A stretch of 64,000 nucleotides of DNA from Cryobacterium ruanii. Lineage in GTDB: Bacteria > Actinomycetota > Actinomycetes > Actinomycetales > Microbacteriaceae. This document shows positions 22,090 through 31,348 of the stretch, piece by piece; position 1 is the first letter of the stretch; each line of letters starts with the position of its first letter. Location of the stretch: NCBI RefSeq assembly GCF_004404055.1, contig NZ_SOHK01000007.1:289588-353587 (forward strand), in the 5' to 3' direction. The notes under the pieces were generated by a model. That model was given only the letters and a program-made list of their open reading frames with translations, did no database searches and was not told the origin of the DNA. A program made the position numbers and the translations under genes.

Positions 22090-22226
22090 TCTCCGGCGAA
22101 ACGTTTCACGCTGCGGCGGTGAACGCTTGTCACTCCGAACGATCGGCCGGGCTGTACCCCTAGAATGAAAATCCGATGCCGGCTGCGGCCGCGTCATTCG
22201 ACCACTGCTAACGGAGGCAGAAGCTC

Positions 22227-23591
22227 ATGGGATACGGCTCGAAGAATTCTTCGTCGGTTCCGACGGGCGACGCGCGGCAGAACATAGTCGCCCTGGAACG
22301 GGCCCACGAATCCGCCATATCGGACCGGGTCTTGCAGACCGGGGTGCGCAAGCTCGTGCAGGATTCCTGGCAGCGCTCGCTGTCACTGAGCCTCGACCCG
22401 TCGAGCGTGTCTCCGGAGCGGGCGCTGACAGACGCCGAGTTACGCGACCTGCGTAACCAGCATCCGCTCGCCGCGGTGCTGCCCGTCGTGCACAACCTGC
22501 TCATACGCCACGCCGTCGACGCCGAACTGATCGTAGCCATCGGTGACGAGTCCGGTCGTTTGCTCTGGATCGACGGTGACCGCGTGCTGCGGCGCCGGGT
22601 TGAGGAAATGCTGTTCGTCGAGGGCGCCGACTGGTCGGAAAGCCGAGTCGGCACGAGCGCACCGGGCACCGCCCTCGCCCTGGACCGCGGCATCCAGATT
22701 CGCAGAGCCGAACACTTCAATGCCCTCGCACACCCATGGAGCTGCACGGCCGTACCCATTCACGACCCGGATACCGGCAGGATCCTCGGCGTGATCGACA
22801 TCACCGGCGGTGACCAGGCGGTCGCCCCGCAAACCCTGCCCCTCGTCGAAGCCGCCGTTGCCGCGATGGAAGCGGAGTTGCGCATCCAGCGCCTGGGCCG
22901 ACCGCACGCTTCGCCGCCAGCCCACCGGTCGCGGGTAACAGCCGCGCCGAGTGTGCCGCGACTGGCGCCGGCCGGCCTGAGTGTGCTCGGCACGGATCAC
23001 GGCCAGTTGCAGTGCGGCGGCAGAACAGTGGATGTCTCGCCCCGCCACACCGAGATTCTCACGCTCCTGGCCTGGCACCGCGAGGGCCTCTCCGCCGACC
23101 GTTTGGCGGGCTATCTCTTCGACCAGAACACAGCGGTGGAGACGCTCCGCGCCGAAATGGTGCGGGTGCGCAAGGTGCTCGCCCTGCTCGATGCTCCGAT
23201 CACGATCACGTCCCGACCGTATCGGCTGGAATCCCGACTCGAGCTCGATGCCCAACAGGTGTTGGCTTTTCTGGAACGCGGCGCCCACCGGGTGGCTTTG
23301 GGCTCCTACCGCGGGGCTGTGCTCCCGGCATCGTCGGCCCCGGGGATTGTCGAAATTCGCGCAGAAGTGAGCAGCCGACTGCGCGAGGCGATGCTCGCGG
23401 ATGCGTCGGTCGACGTGCTGCTCTCTTTCGCGCGCACCGAGGAAGCCACCTGGGACACCGAAGTTTGGCGGGCCTGCCTTCAGCTGCTTCCGGCTCGTTC
23501 GCCTAAACGTGCAACGGTCGTGGCGCATCTTGCGCGCATCGAAGACGAAATCGGTGGCCATCGCAACATTCTGCAACGTTCCCGCTCCTAG
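22227..23591 (+). CDS. GAF-domain transcriptional regulator of the aldehyde dehydrogenase operon
   Basis: The 454-residue protein starts at an ATG with GGAGG 8 nt upstream. The N-terminal half resembles the sensory part of AcoR-type activators: [13 protein letters not shown] near the start, then a GAF domain (about 80-210) with [17 protein letters not shown] and [16 protein letters not shown]. There is no AAA+ sigma-54 domain. Instead the C-terminal half has a winged-helix segment ([35 protein letters not shown]) and a helical tail. It probably senses a small molecule and controls the adjacent aldehyde dehydrogenase, 56 bp downstream on the same strand. Confidence 0.8.
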   Translation: MGYGSKNSSSVPTGDARQNIVALERAHESAISDRVLQTGVRKLVQDSWQRSLSLSLDPSSVSPERALTDAELRDLRNQHPLAAVLPVVHNLLIRHAVDAELIVAIGDESGRLLWIDGDRVLRRRVEEMLFVEGADWSESRVGTSAPGTALALDRGIQIRRAEHFNALAHPWSCTAVPIHDPDTGRILGVIDITGGDQAVAPQTLPLVEAAVAAMEAELRIQRLGRPHASPPAHRSRVTAAPSVPRLAPAGLSVLGTDHGQLQCGGRTVDVSPRHTEILTLLAWHREGLSADRLAGYLFDQNTAVETLRAEMVRVRKVLALLDAPITITSRPYRLESRLELDAQQVLAFLERGAHRVALGSYRGAVLPASSAPGIVEIRAEVSSRLREAMLADASVDVLLSFARTEEATWDTEVWRACLQLLPARSPKRATVVAHLARIEDEIGGHRNILQRSRS

Positions 23592-23647
23592 AGTCGACTC
23601 AGGCCGCAGGATTGCGAGCCCGACACCGTCGTCGAAATAGGAGTGAC

Positions 23648-25171
23648 ATGACCGTCTATGCAGCCCCCGGAACACCCGGCTCCAAAGTTACCTTCAAAGC
23701 TCGGTACGAGAACTGGATCGGCGGAGAATGGGTCGCCCCGGTCAAGGGCCAGTACTTCGAAGACATCACTCCCGTCACCGGCAAGCCGTTCGCCGAGGTC
23801 GCCCGCGGAACGGCCGAAGATATCGAGCTGGCCCTCGACGCCGCCCACAAGGCCGCACCGGCATGGGGCAAGACCAGCGCTACCGAACGCGCTGCCGTGC
23901 TGTGCAAGATCGCCGACGTCATCGACGCCAACGTCGAGATGCTCGCCGTGGCCGAAACCTGGGACAACGGCAAGGCGGTGCGCGAAACGATCAATGCCGA
24001 CATTCCCCTCGCCGCTGACCACTTCCGTTACTTCGCCTCCGCGATCCGCGCCCAGGACGGCGACCACGCCCAGCTCGACGACGACACCGTCTCGTACCAG
24101 TTCCATGAACCGCTCGGCGTCGTCGGTCAGATCATCCCCTGGAACTTCCCCATTTTGATGGCCGTCTGGAAGCTCGCCCCGGCCCTCGCCGCCGGCAACG
24201 CGATCGTGCTCAAGCCGGCCGAGCAGACCCCGGTCTCAATTCTCGTGCTGCTGGAACTCATCGGCGACATTCTTCCCCCTGGAGTGGTTAACGTCGTCAA
24301 CGGTTTCGGTCTCGAGGCCGGCAAACCGCTCGCCTCGAGCAACCGCATCCGCAAGATTGCCTTCACCGGTGAGACAACGACCGGCCGTCTCATCCTGCAG
24401 TACGCCTCCGCGAACATCATTCCGTCCACCGTGGAGCTCGGCGGCAAGAGCCCGAACATCTTCTTCAGCGACGTTGCCCAAGAGAAAGACGCGTTCTACG
24501 ACAAGGCCCAGGAAGGCTTCGTGCTGTTCGCCTTCAACCAGGGCGAGGTCTGCACGGCCCCAAGCCGTGCGCTGCTGCAGAAGCCGATCTACGACAGCTT
24601 CCTCGGCGACGCCGTCACCCGCGCCAAGAAGATCATTCAGGGTAACCCGCTCGACACCGACACCCAGATGGGCGCGCAGGCCAGCAACGACCAGCTCGAA
24701 AAGATCCTCTCTTACATCGACATCGGCACCAAGGAGGGTGCCAGGCTCGCGCTCGGTGGCGAACGTGCGGATCTCGGCGGCGACCTCACCGACGGCTACT
24801 ACGTGCAGCCGACCATTTTCGAGGGCCACAATAAGATGCGCCTGTTCCAGGAGGAGATCTTCGGACCGGTGCTCGCGGTGACGAGCTTCACCGACTACGA
24901 CGATGCCATCTCGATCGCCAACGACACCATCTACGGCCTCGGCGCTGGCGTTTGGTCGCGCAACGGCAACGTCGCCTACCGGGCTGGCCGCGATATCCAG
25001 GCCGGGCGTGTCTGGGTCAACAACTATCACGCCTACCCGGCCGGCGCCGCCTTTGGCGGCTACAAGAGCTCCGGCATCGGCCGCGAGAACAACAAGCTCG
25101 CACTCGGGCACTACCAGCAGACCAAGAACCTGCTCGTGTCCTACTCCGAAAACAAGCAAGGCTTCTTCTAA
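23648..25171 (+). CDS. NAD(P)-dependent aldehyde dehydrogenase (AcoD/ExaC type)
   Basis: The 507-residue enzyme oxidises aldehydes to acids, probably acetaldehyde given its type and neighbours. Motifs: [14 protein letters not shown] and the cofactor-binding [19 protein letters not shown], general-base Glu in [11 protein letters not shown], catalytic Cys in [22 protein letters not shown] and [19 protein letters not shown] chose ATG 23648 ([11 protein letters not shown]), with AGGAG 5 nt upstream. A longer reading starts inside the intergenic region. It is followed by a strong terminator. Confidence 0.93.
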   Translation: MTVYAAPGTPGSKVTFKARYENWIGGEWVAPVKGQYFEDITPVTGKPFAEVARGTAEDIELALDAAHKAAPAWGKTSATERAAVLCKIADVIDANVEMLAVAETWDNGKAVRETINADIPLAADHFRYFASAIRAQDGDHAQLDDDTVSYQFHEPLGVVGQIIPWNFPILMAVWKLAPALAAGNAIVLKPAEQTPVSILVLLELIGDILPPGVVNVVNGFGLEAGKPLASSNRIRKIAFTGETTTGRLILQYASANIIPSTVELGGKSPNIFFSDVAQEKDAFYDKAQEGFVLFAFNQGEVCTAPSRALLQKPIYDSFLGDAVTRAKKIIQGNPLDTDTQMGAQASNDQLEKILSYIDIGTKEGARLALGGERADLGGDLTDGYYVQPTIFEGHNKMRLFQEEIFGPVLAVTSFTDYDDAISIANDTIYGLGAGVWSRNGNVAYRAGRDIQAGRVWVNNYHAYPAGAAFGGYKSSGIGRENNKLALGHYQQTKNLLVSYSENKQGFF

Positions 25172-25235
25172 GCCAATCGATCTGGCCTGTGGCAGCACTC
25201 CCCTCGGGTGGGAGTTCTGCCGCGGGTCTGGCTTG

Positions 25236-25276
25236 GAGGCTGCCAACGACGTAACGTCGTAGGCAGCCTCTTCTTT
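25236..25276 (+). terminator. Rho-independent terminator after the aldehyde dehydrogenase
   Basis: GAGGCTGCC (25236-25244) pairs perfectly with GGCAGCCTC (25262-25270), with a nested ACGACG/CGTCGT stem inside, followed by TTCTTTT. It lies between the aldehyde dehydrogenase and the DUF779 gene. Confidence 0.85.
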
Positions 25277-25316
25277 TCAGTCACCCCCCTGTTCAGCCAT
25301 GTAGGAAGGCCCGTCA

Positions 25317-25790
25317 ATGTCGACACCCACAATTACCGCGGCGGTCACGATCGCCGGCGAAACCGTTCCCCGCGTCGAGCTCACCCCGGTGGCCGTCGAC
25401 CTGCTACGCAGCCTCTGGGACGAGCACGGCCCACTCATGTTCCACCAGTCCGGCGGATGCTGCGATGGCAGTTCGCCGATGCTGTTCATGGCTGGTGAGT
25501 TCATCACCTCCGACCAGGACGTGCGCCTCGGCCAGTTCGACCTGGCCCCGACCGGTGCGCCGAGTCAGCCGCTCGACTTTTGGATGTCAGCGGAACAGTT
25601 CAACTATTGGAGCCACACCTTTCTCACGGTTGACGTCGTTCCCGGGCGCGGCAGCGGCTTCAGCGCCGAAGCACCGCGCGGTGTGCGCTTTCTTATCCGC
25701 TCCGAGCTCATGACGACGGTGACCCCGTTCGCGGTCCCGGCCGGCACCGTCGGTGTCGAAGCGGATGCCGCGGCCCCGATCCCCGCCTAA
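25317..25790 (+). CDS. DUF779 family protein
   Basis: The 157-residue protein carries the DUF779 hallmark HQSGGCCDGSSPM with adjacent cysteines, and WMSAEQFNYWSHTFLTVDVVPG. The family is repeatedly found beside aldehyde dehydrogenases and may help aldehyde metabolism. Its biochemical role is not established. AGGAAGG lies 7 nt before the ATG. It is separated from the dehydrogenase by a terminator, so it needs readthrough or its own promoter. It faces the aroB 3' end. Confidence 0.85.
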   Translation: MSTPTITAAVTIAGETVPRVELTPVAVDLLRSLWDEHGPLMFHQSGGCCDGSSPMLFMAGEFITSDQDVRLGQFDLAPTGAPSQPLDFWMSAEQFNYWSHTFLTVDVVPGRGSGFSAEAPRGVRFLIRSELMTTVTPFAVPAGTVGVEADAAAPIPA

Positions 25791-25837
25791 CCCCCGCACA
25801 GAGGCCTTGCTCGCGCGCCTCGTGAGAGGTGAGGTAG

Positions 25838-26938
25838 CTACTGACCGATGGCCTGGTACGCGCTGAACAGTAGCGAGGCGTCCGGGCCTTCGAGGATGGT
25901 GGGCTTGCCGACATCATCGAGCACGACGAAGCGCAGCATGCCGCTGCGGGTCTTCTTGTCACGCTGCATCGTGGCGAGCAGGGTGGGCCAGCGACCCACC
26001 GGGTAGCCGGTCGGCAGGGTCAGCGATTCGAGGATATTGCGGTGCCGGTCGACGACCTCGACCGAGAGCCGGCCGCTGAGAGCGGCGAGTTCCGCCGCGA
26101 ACATCATTCCGACGGCGACGGCCGCGCCGTGGCGCCAGCCGTACCGTTCAGCGTGCTCGACCGCGTGGCCGAGGGTATGACCGTAATTGAGAATCTCGCG
26201 GAGGCCGGTTTCCTTGAAGTCCTCGCCCACGATGCGTGCCTTCATGGCGATCGAGAGTTCGATCAGCCGACGAAATTCAGCGGTCGTCGGGTCGGTGGCG
26301 CGGTCGACATCCGCTTCGATGATGTCAAGGATCTCGGGAACCTGAATGAAGCCGGCTTTGACGATTTCGGCGAAACCGGCAAGCACCTCGTTGCGGGGCA
26401 ACGCATCCAGCAGGTCGAGGTCACACAGTACGGCTGCGGGTGCGTAGAAGGTGCCGACGAGGTTCTTGCCCTCGGCGGTGTTGATGCCGTTCTTACCGCC
26501 GACGGCCGCATCGACCATGCCCAGCACGCTCGTGGGAATCTGTACGAGCTTCACGCCGCGCAGCCAGGTGGCTGCGACGAAGCCGGCGAGGTCCGTGACG
26601 GCGCCGCCGCCGAGTCCGATCACGGCGTCGGTGCGGCTGAAGTCGGATTGGCCCATGACGCCCCAGCAGAACGCGGCGACCTCGACGCGCTTGGCAGCCT
26701 CGGCGTCGGGGATCTCGGCAAGCAGTACCTCGGAGTAGGTCTCGAGCAGGTTGTCGCGCAGGGCGACGGCGCGAGCACCGACCGTGGAGGTGTGCACGAT
26801 GAGTACCTTGTTGACGCCGCTGCCCAGCTGCTCGGCAACGGTACTGACCAGGCCACGCCCCACGCTGACCGGGTAGCTGTCAGGCCCGTTGACGGTGATC
26901 ACGGTGGTAATGGTCTGGTCGGAGATCTCAGTCATCAT
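25838..26938 (-). CDS. aroB: 3-dehydroquinate synthase
   Basis: The 366-residue NAD- and metal-dependent enzyme makes 3-dehydroquinate from DAHP. Motifs: GGGAVTDLAGFVAATWLRG, QIPTSVLGMVDAAVGGKNGI, KNLVGTFYAPAAV, and metal-binding His residues in LNYGHTLGHAVEH. It overlaps aroK by 11 bp. Confidence 0.97.
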   Translation of the reverse strand: MMTEISDQTITTVITVNGPDSYPVSVGRGLVSTVAEQLGSGVNKVLIVHTSTVGARAVALRDNLLETYSEVLLAEIPDAEAAKRVEVAAFCWGVMGQSDFSRTDAVIGLGGGAVTDLAGFVAATWLRGVKLVQIPTSVLGMVDAAVGGKNGINTAEGKNLVGTFYAPAAVLCDLDLLDALPRNEVLAGFAEIVKAGFIQVPEILDIIEADVDRATDPTTAEFRRLIELSIAMKARIVGEDFKETGLREILNYGHTLGHAVEHAERYGWRHGAAVAVGMMFAAELAALSGRLSVEVVDRHRNILESLTLPTGYPVGRWPTLLATMQRDKKTRSGMLRFVVLDDVGKPTILEGPDASLLFSAYQAIGQ

Positions 26939-27449
26939 TTCTTTCTTGAACCCAATTCACGATTTCGTCGGCAATGCCACTGATGGGTCGGTTGGAAGTG
27001 TCTAGGCGAATCGTCGCGAGGGCTTCATAGGTGGGGCGGCGCAGATTGTAGATACGCTCCCAGTCGGCGATACCACCGGACAGGAGCGGTCGTTTGGTGC
27101 CGCCGAGGCGGGCCTCAACGGCAGCGGTCGTCACGCTCAGGTAGACGACGGTCGCGTCGGCAAGATCGGCCTGGGTGTCGGCGTGCAGCACCGCTCCCCC
27201 GCCGAGCGAGACGATGGCTGGCTCGCCGAGTGCCCAGTCCACGGCTTCGCGCTCGACGATGCGAAAATACTCCTCGCCCTCACGGGCGAAGATCTCCGGA
27301 ATCGGACCGTAGCTTTCCACGATGCGCTTGTCGGTGTCGATGAACGGCACGTTCAGGCCGCGGGCCACGCGGCGACCGATCTTGGTTTTCCCCGCGGCCA
27401 TCGGTCCGATGAACACGATCGGCAGCAGCGAGTTGCGCCGGGTCAGCAT
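26928..27449 (-). CDS. aroK: Shikimate kinase
   Basis: The 173-residue kinase phosphorylates shikimate. P-loop IGPMAAGKTKIGRRVA, substrate motif FIDTDKRIVES, GEEYFRIVEREAV and VSLGGGAVLHA, then the lid KRPLLSG and YNLRRPTYEALA. I chose ATG 27449 (MLTRRNSLLPIVFIG) because it lies just after the aroC stop. Longer readings fall inside aroC. The ribosome binding site is weak, suggesting coupling to aroC translation. Confidence 0.95.
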   Translation of the reverse strand: MLTRRNSLLPIVFIGPMAAGKTKIGRRVARGLNVPFIDTDKRIVESYGPIPEIFAREGEEYFRIVEREAVDWALGEPAIVSLGGGAVLHADTQADLADATVVYLSVTTAAVEARLGGTKRPLLSGGIADWERIYNLRRPTYEALATIRLDTSNRPISGIADEIVNWVQERNDD

Positions 27450-27468
27450 GGTGTCAGCCGGCTGGTGG

Positions 27469-28677
27469 TCACAGCGACGCGTCGCTTGCCGCGCCCGTGC
27501 GCAGGTTGGCGGGAATGTTCGCCAGGTACGACTGCAAATTGCGGCGGGTCTCTCCGATCGAGTCGCCCCCAAATTTCTCGAGCACGGAGTTCGCCAGAAC
27601 GAGCGCCACCATGGCCTCGGCGACGACACCGGCTGCCGGAACCGCACAGACGTCGGAGCGCTGGTGGTGCGCCGGAGCCGGCTCGCTCGTGGCCACATCA
27701 ACGGTGCGCAGCGCCCGCGGAATCGTCGCGATCGGTTTCATGCCGGCACGAACCCGCAGCACGGTGCCGGTACTCATGCCGCCCTCGGTACCGCCGGCCT
27801 TGTCGCTGACCCGCTGGATCGCGCCATCCGCTTGCACCAGTTCGTCGTGGGCGGCCGAGCCGCGGCGGCGGGTGGTCTCGAAGCCGTCGCCGACTTCGAC
27901 GCCCTTGATCGCCTGGATGCCCATCAGGGCAGCGGCAAGTTGCGAATCAAGGCGGCGGTCCCAGTGCACGAAGGAACCCAGGCCGGGGGGCAGGTTGTAG
28001 GCGAGCACCTCGACGACGCCGCCGAGGGTGTCGCCGTCCTGGTGGGCGGCATCCACTTCAGCGACCATCAGAGCGGATGTCGCGGCGTCGAAACAGCGCA
28101 GCAGGTCGGCATCGAGCGCGGCGACGTCACCGGGTTCCGGCAACGGCGTGCCGTCGGGCACCCGCACCGGACCGATCGCGATGGTGTGGCTGACCAGGTG
28201 GATTCCCAGCTCGTTCAGGAAAGACCGGGCGACAGCGCCGAGCGCCACCCGAGCGGCAGTCTCGCGGGCGCTCGCCCGTTCGAGAACCGGACGGGCTTCG
28301 TCGAAACCGTACTTCTGCATACCGGCGAGGTCGGCGTGGCCGGGCCGGGGCCGGGTCAGGGGGGCGCCACGGCCGCGGGCGAGCGTGGCCGGGTCTACCG
28401 GTGCTGCATTCATCACGTCGACCCACTTGGGCCACTCCGAGTTGCCGATGCGCAGGGCCACCGGCCCGCCGAGCGTGAGTCCATGCCGCACACCGCCCGA
28501 GAGCGTGAGCTCATCCTCTTCAAATTTCATGCGCGCGCCGCGGCCGTAGCCGAGCTTGCGGCGCGCGAGATCGAGGCGGATCGAGTCAAGGGTGACCGGG
28601 ATTCCAGCGGGCAAACCCTCGACAATGGCGATGAGTTCGGGACCGTGAGATTCTCCAGCAGTAAGCCAACGAAGCAT
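27469..28677 (-). CDS. aroC: Chorismate synthase
   Basis: The 402-residue FMN-dependent enzyme converts EPSP to chorismate. Motifs: [61 protein letters not shown] and [10 protein letters not shown], with [20 protein letters not shown] near the C-terminus. Full length. It lies 5 bp from aroE and 19 bp from the aroK start. Confidence 0.97.
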   Translation of the reverse strand: MLRWLTAGESHGPELIAIVEGLPAGIPVTLDSIRLDLARRKLGYGRGARMKFEEDELTLSGGVRHGLTLGGPVALRIGNSEWPKWVDVMNAAPVDPATLARGRGAPLTRPRPGHADLAGMQKYGFDEARPVLERASARETAARVALGAVARSFLNELGIHLVSHTIAIGPVRVPDGTPLPEPGDVAALDADLLRCFDAATSALMVAEVDAAHQDGDTLGGVVEVLAYNLPPGLGSFVHWDRRLDSQLAAALMGIQAIKGVEVGDGFETTRRRGSAAHDELVQADGAIQRVSDKAGGTEGGMSTGTVLRVRAGMKPIATIPRALRTVDVATSEPAPAHHQRSDVCAVPAAGVVAEAMVALVLANSVLEKFGGDSIGETRRNLQSYLANIPANLRTGAASDASL

Positions 28678-28682
28678 AGTTC

Positions 28683-29561
28683 CTATCTTTCCACAGCATC
28701 ACGCGGGCCAGCGTCACGCGTCAGCGCGCCACGCATGGCCGCAAGTACGGCCGGCTCGTCGGGCAGCGGCTCGAACGGGTCGGCGGTAACGAAAACCCGC
28801 ACCTGGATCAGTGCCTGGTGCAACAGCATTCCGAGGCCGCTCAGCACGGTACCGCTGGCCGCCTGCCACGACGTGGCAACGCCGCTCGGCCACGGCGAAT
28901 ACGCCACGTCGAAGAGAACGGCCCGTTCCCGCAGCGCGAGCGGCAACGGTGACGGCAGCATCGTTCCCCCGGGCAGGGTACTGATCACGACGTCGCTGTC
29001 GACGCGGGTAGGGCCGCCGAAATCCTGCAGGTCGACCACCACCCCAAGCGACCGGCCGAGTTCGACGAGCGGCTGCGCCTTCTGCGGGTCCCGCACGAGC
29101 ACCGTCACGAATTCGGTACCGAGTTCCGCCGCCGCCATCAGAGCGGATGCCGCCGTCGCACCGGCTCCGAGCAGGGTCACGTGCGCCGCACGGGTTATTC
29201 CCCCTTCGGCGAGTGCGCGCACGAGACCCGCAACATCCGTGTTGTACCCGATCAAAGTGCCGCGACCGTTGACCTTGCGCAGAAGCACCGTGTTGACGGC
29301 ACCGGTCAGCTGCGCGATTCGATCGCAGTCGTCGATGAAGGGCAGCACCTCTTGCTTGAGCGGCATGGTGAGCGACAAGCCGCGCCATTCCGGCCCGATC
29401 TTGCTCAGGAACATGGCCAGGGAGCCGGACTGCACCTCGACGGCGTCGTAGGTCCAGTCGAGGCTCAACTGCCGGTAGGCCGCACGATGCAGCATCGGTG
29501 ACCGGGAATGCTTGATCGGAGAGCCGAGCACTGCGAGTCGATTCGGCGTCAGACTATCCAT
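28683..29561 (-). CDS. aroE: Shikimate dehydrogenase
   Basis: The 292-residue protein reduces dehydroshikimate with NADPH. Substrate domain: [20 protein letters not shown] and [12 protein letters not shown] with the catalytic Lys. Cofactor domain: [27 protein letters not shown] and a C-terminal [12 protein letters not shown]. It overlaps the mltG 3' end by 8 bp. Confidence 0.94.
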   Translation of the reverse strand: MDSLTPNRLAVLGSPIKHSRSPMLHRAAYRQLSLDWTYDAVEVQSGSLAMFLSKIGPEWRGLSLTMPLKQEVLPFIDDCDRIAQLTGAVNTVLLRKVNGRGTLIGYNTDVAGLVRALAEGGITRAAHVTLLGAGATAASALMAAAELGTEFVTVLVRDPQKAQPLVELGRSLGVVVDLQDFGGPTRVDSDVVISTLPGGTMLPSPLPLALRERAVLFDVAYSPWPSGVATSWQAASGTVLSGLGMLLHQALIQVRVFVTADPFEPLPDEPAVLAAMRGALTRDAGPRDAVER

Positions 29562-30873
29562 ATTCGGGGTGCTCCCTCATCCAGTTTTGCCAGACGCCGA
29601 CTGCGGCATCATGTTCGGCCACGGTAGTGGAGAACACCGTCTCGCCGGTGTCGAGGTTGACCGTCACAAAAAACAGCCAGGGTCCGTCGGCCGGGTGCAG
29701 GGCTGCGTCGATTGCGAGGTCGCCCGGGTTCGAGATGGGGCCGACGACCATGCCGGGATGCACGTAGGTGTTGTAGAGATTGCCGGCGTCGCCTCGTTCG
29801 GCATCGGTCGTGGTCACGAGGTGGGTGTTGCCGGTGCCGTACGCGACGGTTGCGTCGGATTGCAGCAGGCCGCTATCCCACCGGGCCGGCTCCAGCCGGT
29901 TGAGGAAGACCCGGGACACCTTGTAGTAGTCATCGCGCAGGCCGGCCTCGCGTTGGATCAGCGAAGCGAACACGATGGTCCTCCAGCGGTCGCCGACGGC
30001 GACCCCAGCAGAGTCGAGGGCTTCGAACTGCCGGTTCACCATTGCCTGAAGAACGATCTGGGCGGTATCTCCCGGCGAGAAGGTGTAGGTGGCGGGAAAG
30101 AGAAAGCCTTCAAGAGTGGTTGCCTCGGCGGGCAGCCCGAACCCTGCCACGCTGGCCGCGGTGGCCTGCAGTTCGGCGAGGGGAATCTCGGTTCCCTCCG
30201 AGATCGATTGCAACACATCGACGGTCGCGGTGCCCTCGGGCACGACCACGGTCTGGCTCAGTCTCGTTCCCTCGTCAAGCAGCGCGTCGAGAGCCGTGCT
30301 GGCGACCATGTTGGTTTTCAACTGGTACGCGCCGGGCTGGAAGACCGGCTCCGGAGTCGTCTCCAAAAGGATTTGGTAGAAAGCGTCGAAGCTTTTCACG
30401 ACGCCCCGGTCGACAAGGGTTCTGGCGATGTCCGAGCCGCCGTCACCGCCGTGGATCATGACGACCACGTCCTCGCCGGTGGCCGCTTCGTCAGTGGTGA
30501 AATCGGCCGGTCCCTGCGTGGCAGCGATGATTTGGCCGATCGGACCCTGCAGAAAGAAGTAGGCGCCGGCCACGAGTCCGGCCAGCACGACGACAGTGAT
30601 GAGGCAGCCCCACGCTCCCTTGTGGCTGCGCTTTTCTCGCGGTGGTTCGTCGGCGAGCAGCCAGCGTCGATTGGTGCGGCCGCCACCGGAATCGCCCTTC
30701 TCGCTTGCCTGTTCCGCAGTCTCCTGTTCCGCGGTCGCCTGTTCCGCGGTCTCCTGTTCCGCCGCCGACTGTTCCACGGTCTCCTGTTCCGCGGTCGCTT
30801 GCTCCGCGGCGGCCTGTTGCGCGCGCAACAGGCGACGGCTCGGCAGGGGCTCATCCAGGTTGGAACTCGGCAC
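29554..30873 (-). CDS. mltG: Endolytic murein transglycosylase MltG with acidic repeat tail
   Basis: The 439-residue protein is a single-pass membrane lytic transglycosylase that cuts nascent peptidoglycan strands. The cytoplasmic N-terminus (about 15-55) is a Glu/Ala/Gln repeat of 5-residue units (AEQET-like). A transmembrane helix follows (WGCLITVVVLAGLVAGAYFF). The extracytoplasmic part has LysM-like and YceG domains, with EGFLFPATYTFSPGDTA and the catalytic Glu in ASLIQREAGLRDDYYKVS, then NTYVHPGMVVGPISNPG. Start is GTG 30873. It lies 2 bp from ruvX. The acidic tail differs in codon pattern because of the underlying 15-bp tandem repeat. Confidence 0.92.
   Translation of the reverse strand: MPSSNLDEPLPSRRLLRAQQAAAEQATAEQETVEQSAAEQETAEQATAEQETAEQASEKGDSGGGRTNRRWLLADEPPREKRSHKGAWGCLITVVVLAGLVAGAYFFLQGPIGQIIAATQGPADFTTDEAATGEDVVVMIHGGDGGSDIARTLVDRGVVKSFDAFYQILLETTPEPVFQPGAYQLKTNMVASTALDALLDEGTRLSQTVVVPEGTATVDVLQSISEGTEIPLAELQATAASVAGFGLPAEATTLEGFLFPATYTFSPGDTAQIVLQAMVNRQFEALDSAGVAVGDRWRTIVFASLIQREAGLRDDYYKVSRVFLNRLEPARWDSGLLQSDATVAYGTGNTHLVTTTDAERGDAGNLYNTYVHPGMVVGPISNPGDLAIDAALHPADGPWLFFVTVNLDTGETVFSTTVAEHDAAVGVWQNWMREHPEYG
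30710..30829 (-). repeat. Eight 15-bp tandem repeats inside mltG
   Basis: Eight imperfect units resembling TGTTCCGCGGTCTCC (plus-strand sense) lie head to tail, each encoding five residues of the acidic Glu/Ala/Gln/Thr tail. The unit length keeps the reading frame, so copy-number changes would alter tail length without breaking the gene. Confidence 0.8.
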
Positions 30874-30875
30874 GG

Positions 30876-31346
30876 TTACGGCCTCTCGGTCGGTTCGACG
30901 GGTGAGCCTGGTGGTCCCCCCGAGGCACGCTCAGTGTCAAGCGCGTGTTGCAGAATGATAGTCGCGGCCACCTGATCGATCACTGGTCGATGTCTCTTCG
31001 CTGGGCGACCTGATGCCCGCAACGCCGATTGCGCCGACACGGTGGAAAGACGTTCGTCGACCAGGCGCACCGGCACGGTGAGCGTCTGGGCGAGCCGTTG
31101 GGCGAAATCGACCGCGTCGTCGGTCGACGCCGTGACGTTACCCGACAGGGCGAGTGGAAGCCCAACGATGACCTCGATGGCCTCGAGCTCCAGCACGACG
31201 GAGCGAATTCGGGCGAGGTCGGTCAGACCGGCCGGGTCCCTCGCAACGGTTTCGACCGGGGTGGCCAACATGCCATGGTTGTCGCTGCGAGCCAGGCCGA
31301 TGCGCACCTTGCCGACGTCAACGCCGACCCGCACCCCGGAGCGCAT
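30876..31346 (-). CDS. ruvX: RuvX/YqgF family RNase H-fold nuclease
   Basis: The 156-residue protein is of the family proposed as Holliday junction resolvases and shown in some bacteria to act in rRNA 5' processing. Catalytic-site motifs: GVDVGKVRIGLARSD (Asp), VGLPLALSG, RLVDERLSTVSAQ (Glu region) and RPVIDQVAATIILQHAL (Asp). It lies 2 bp from alaS, the conserved actinobacterial alaS-ruvX-mltG order. Confidence 0.92.
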   Translation of the reverse strand: MRSGVRVGVDVGKVRIGLARSDNHGMLATPVETVARDPAGLTDLARIRSVVLELEAIEVIVGLPLALSGNVTASTDDAVDFAQRLAQTLTVPVRLVDERLSTVSAQSALRASGRPAKRHRPVIDQVAATIILQHALDTERASGGPPGSPVEPTERP

Positions 31347-31348
31347 CG

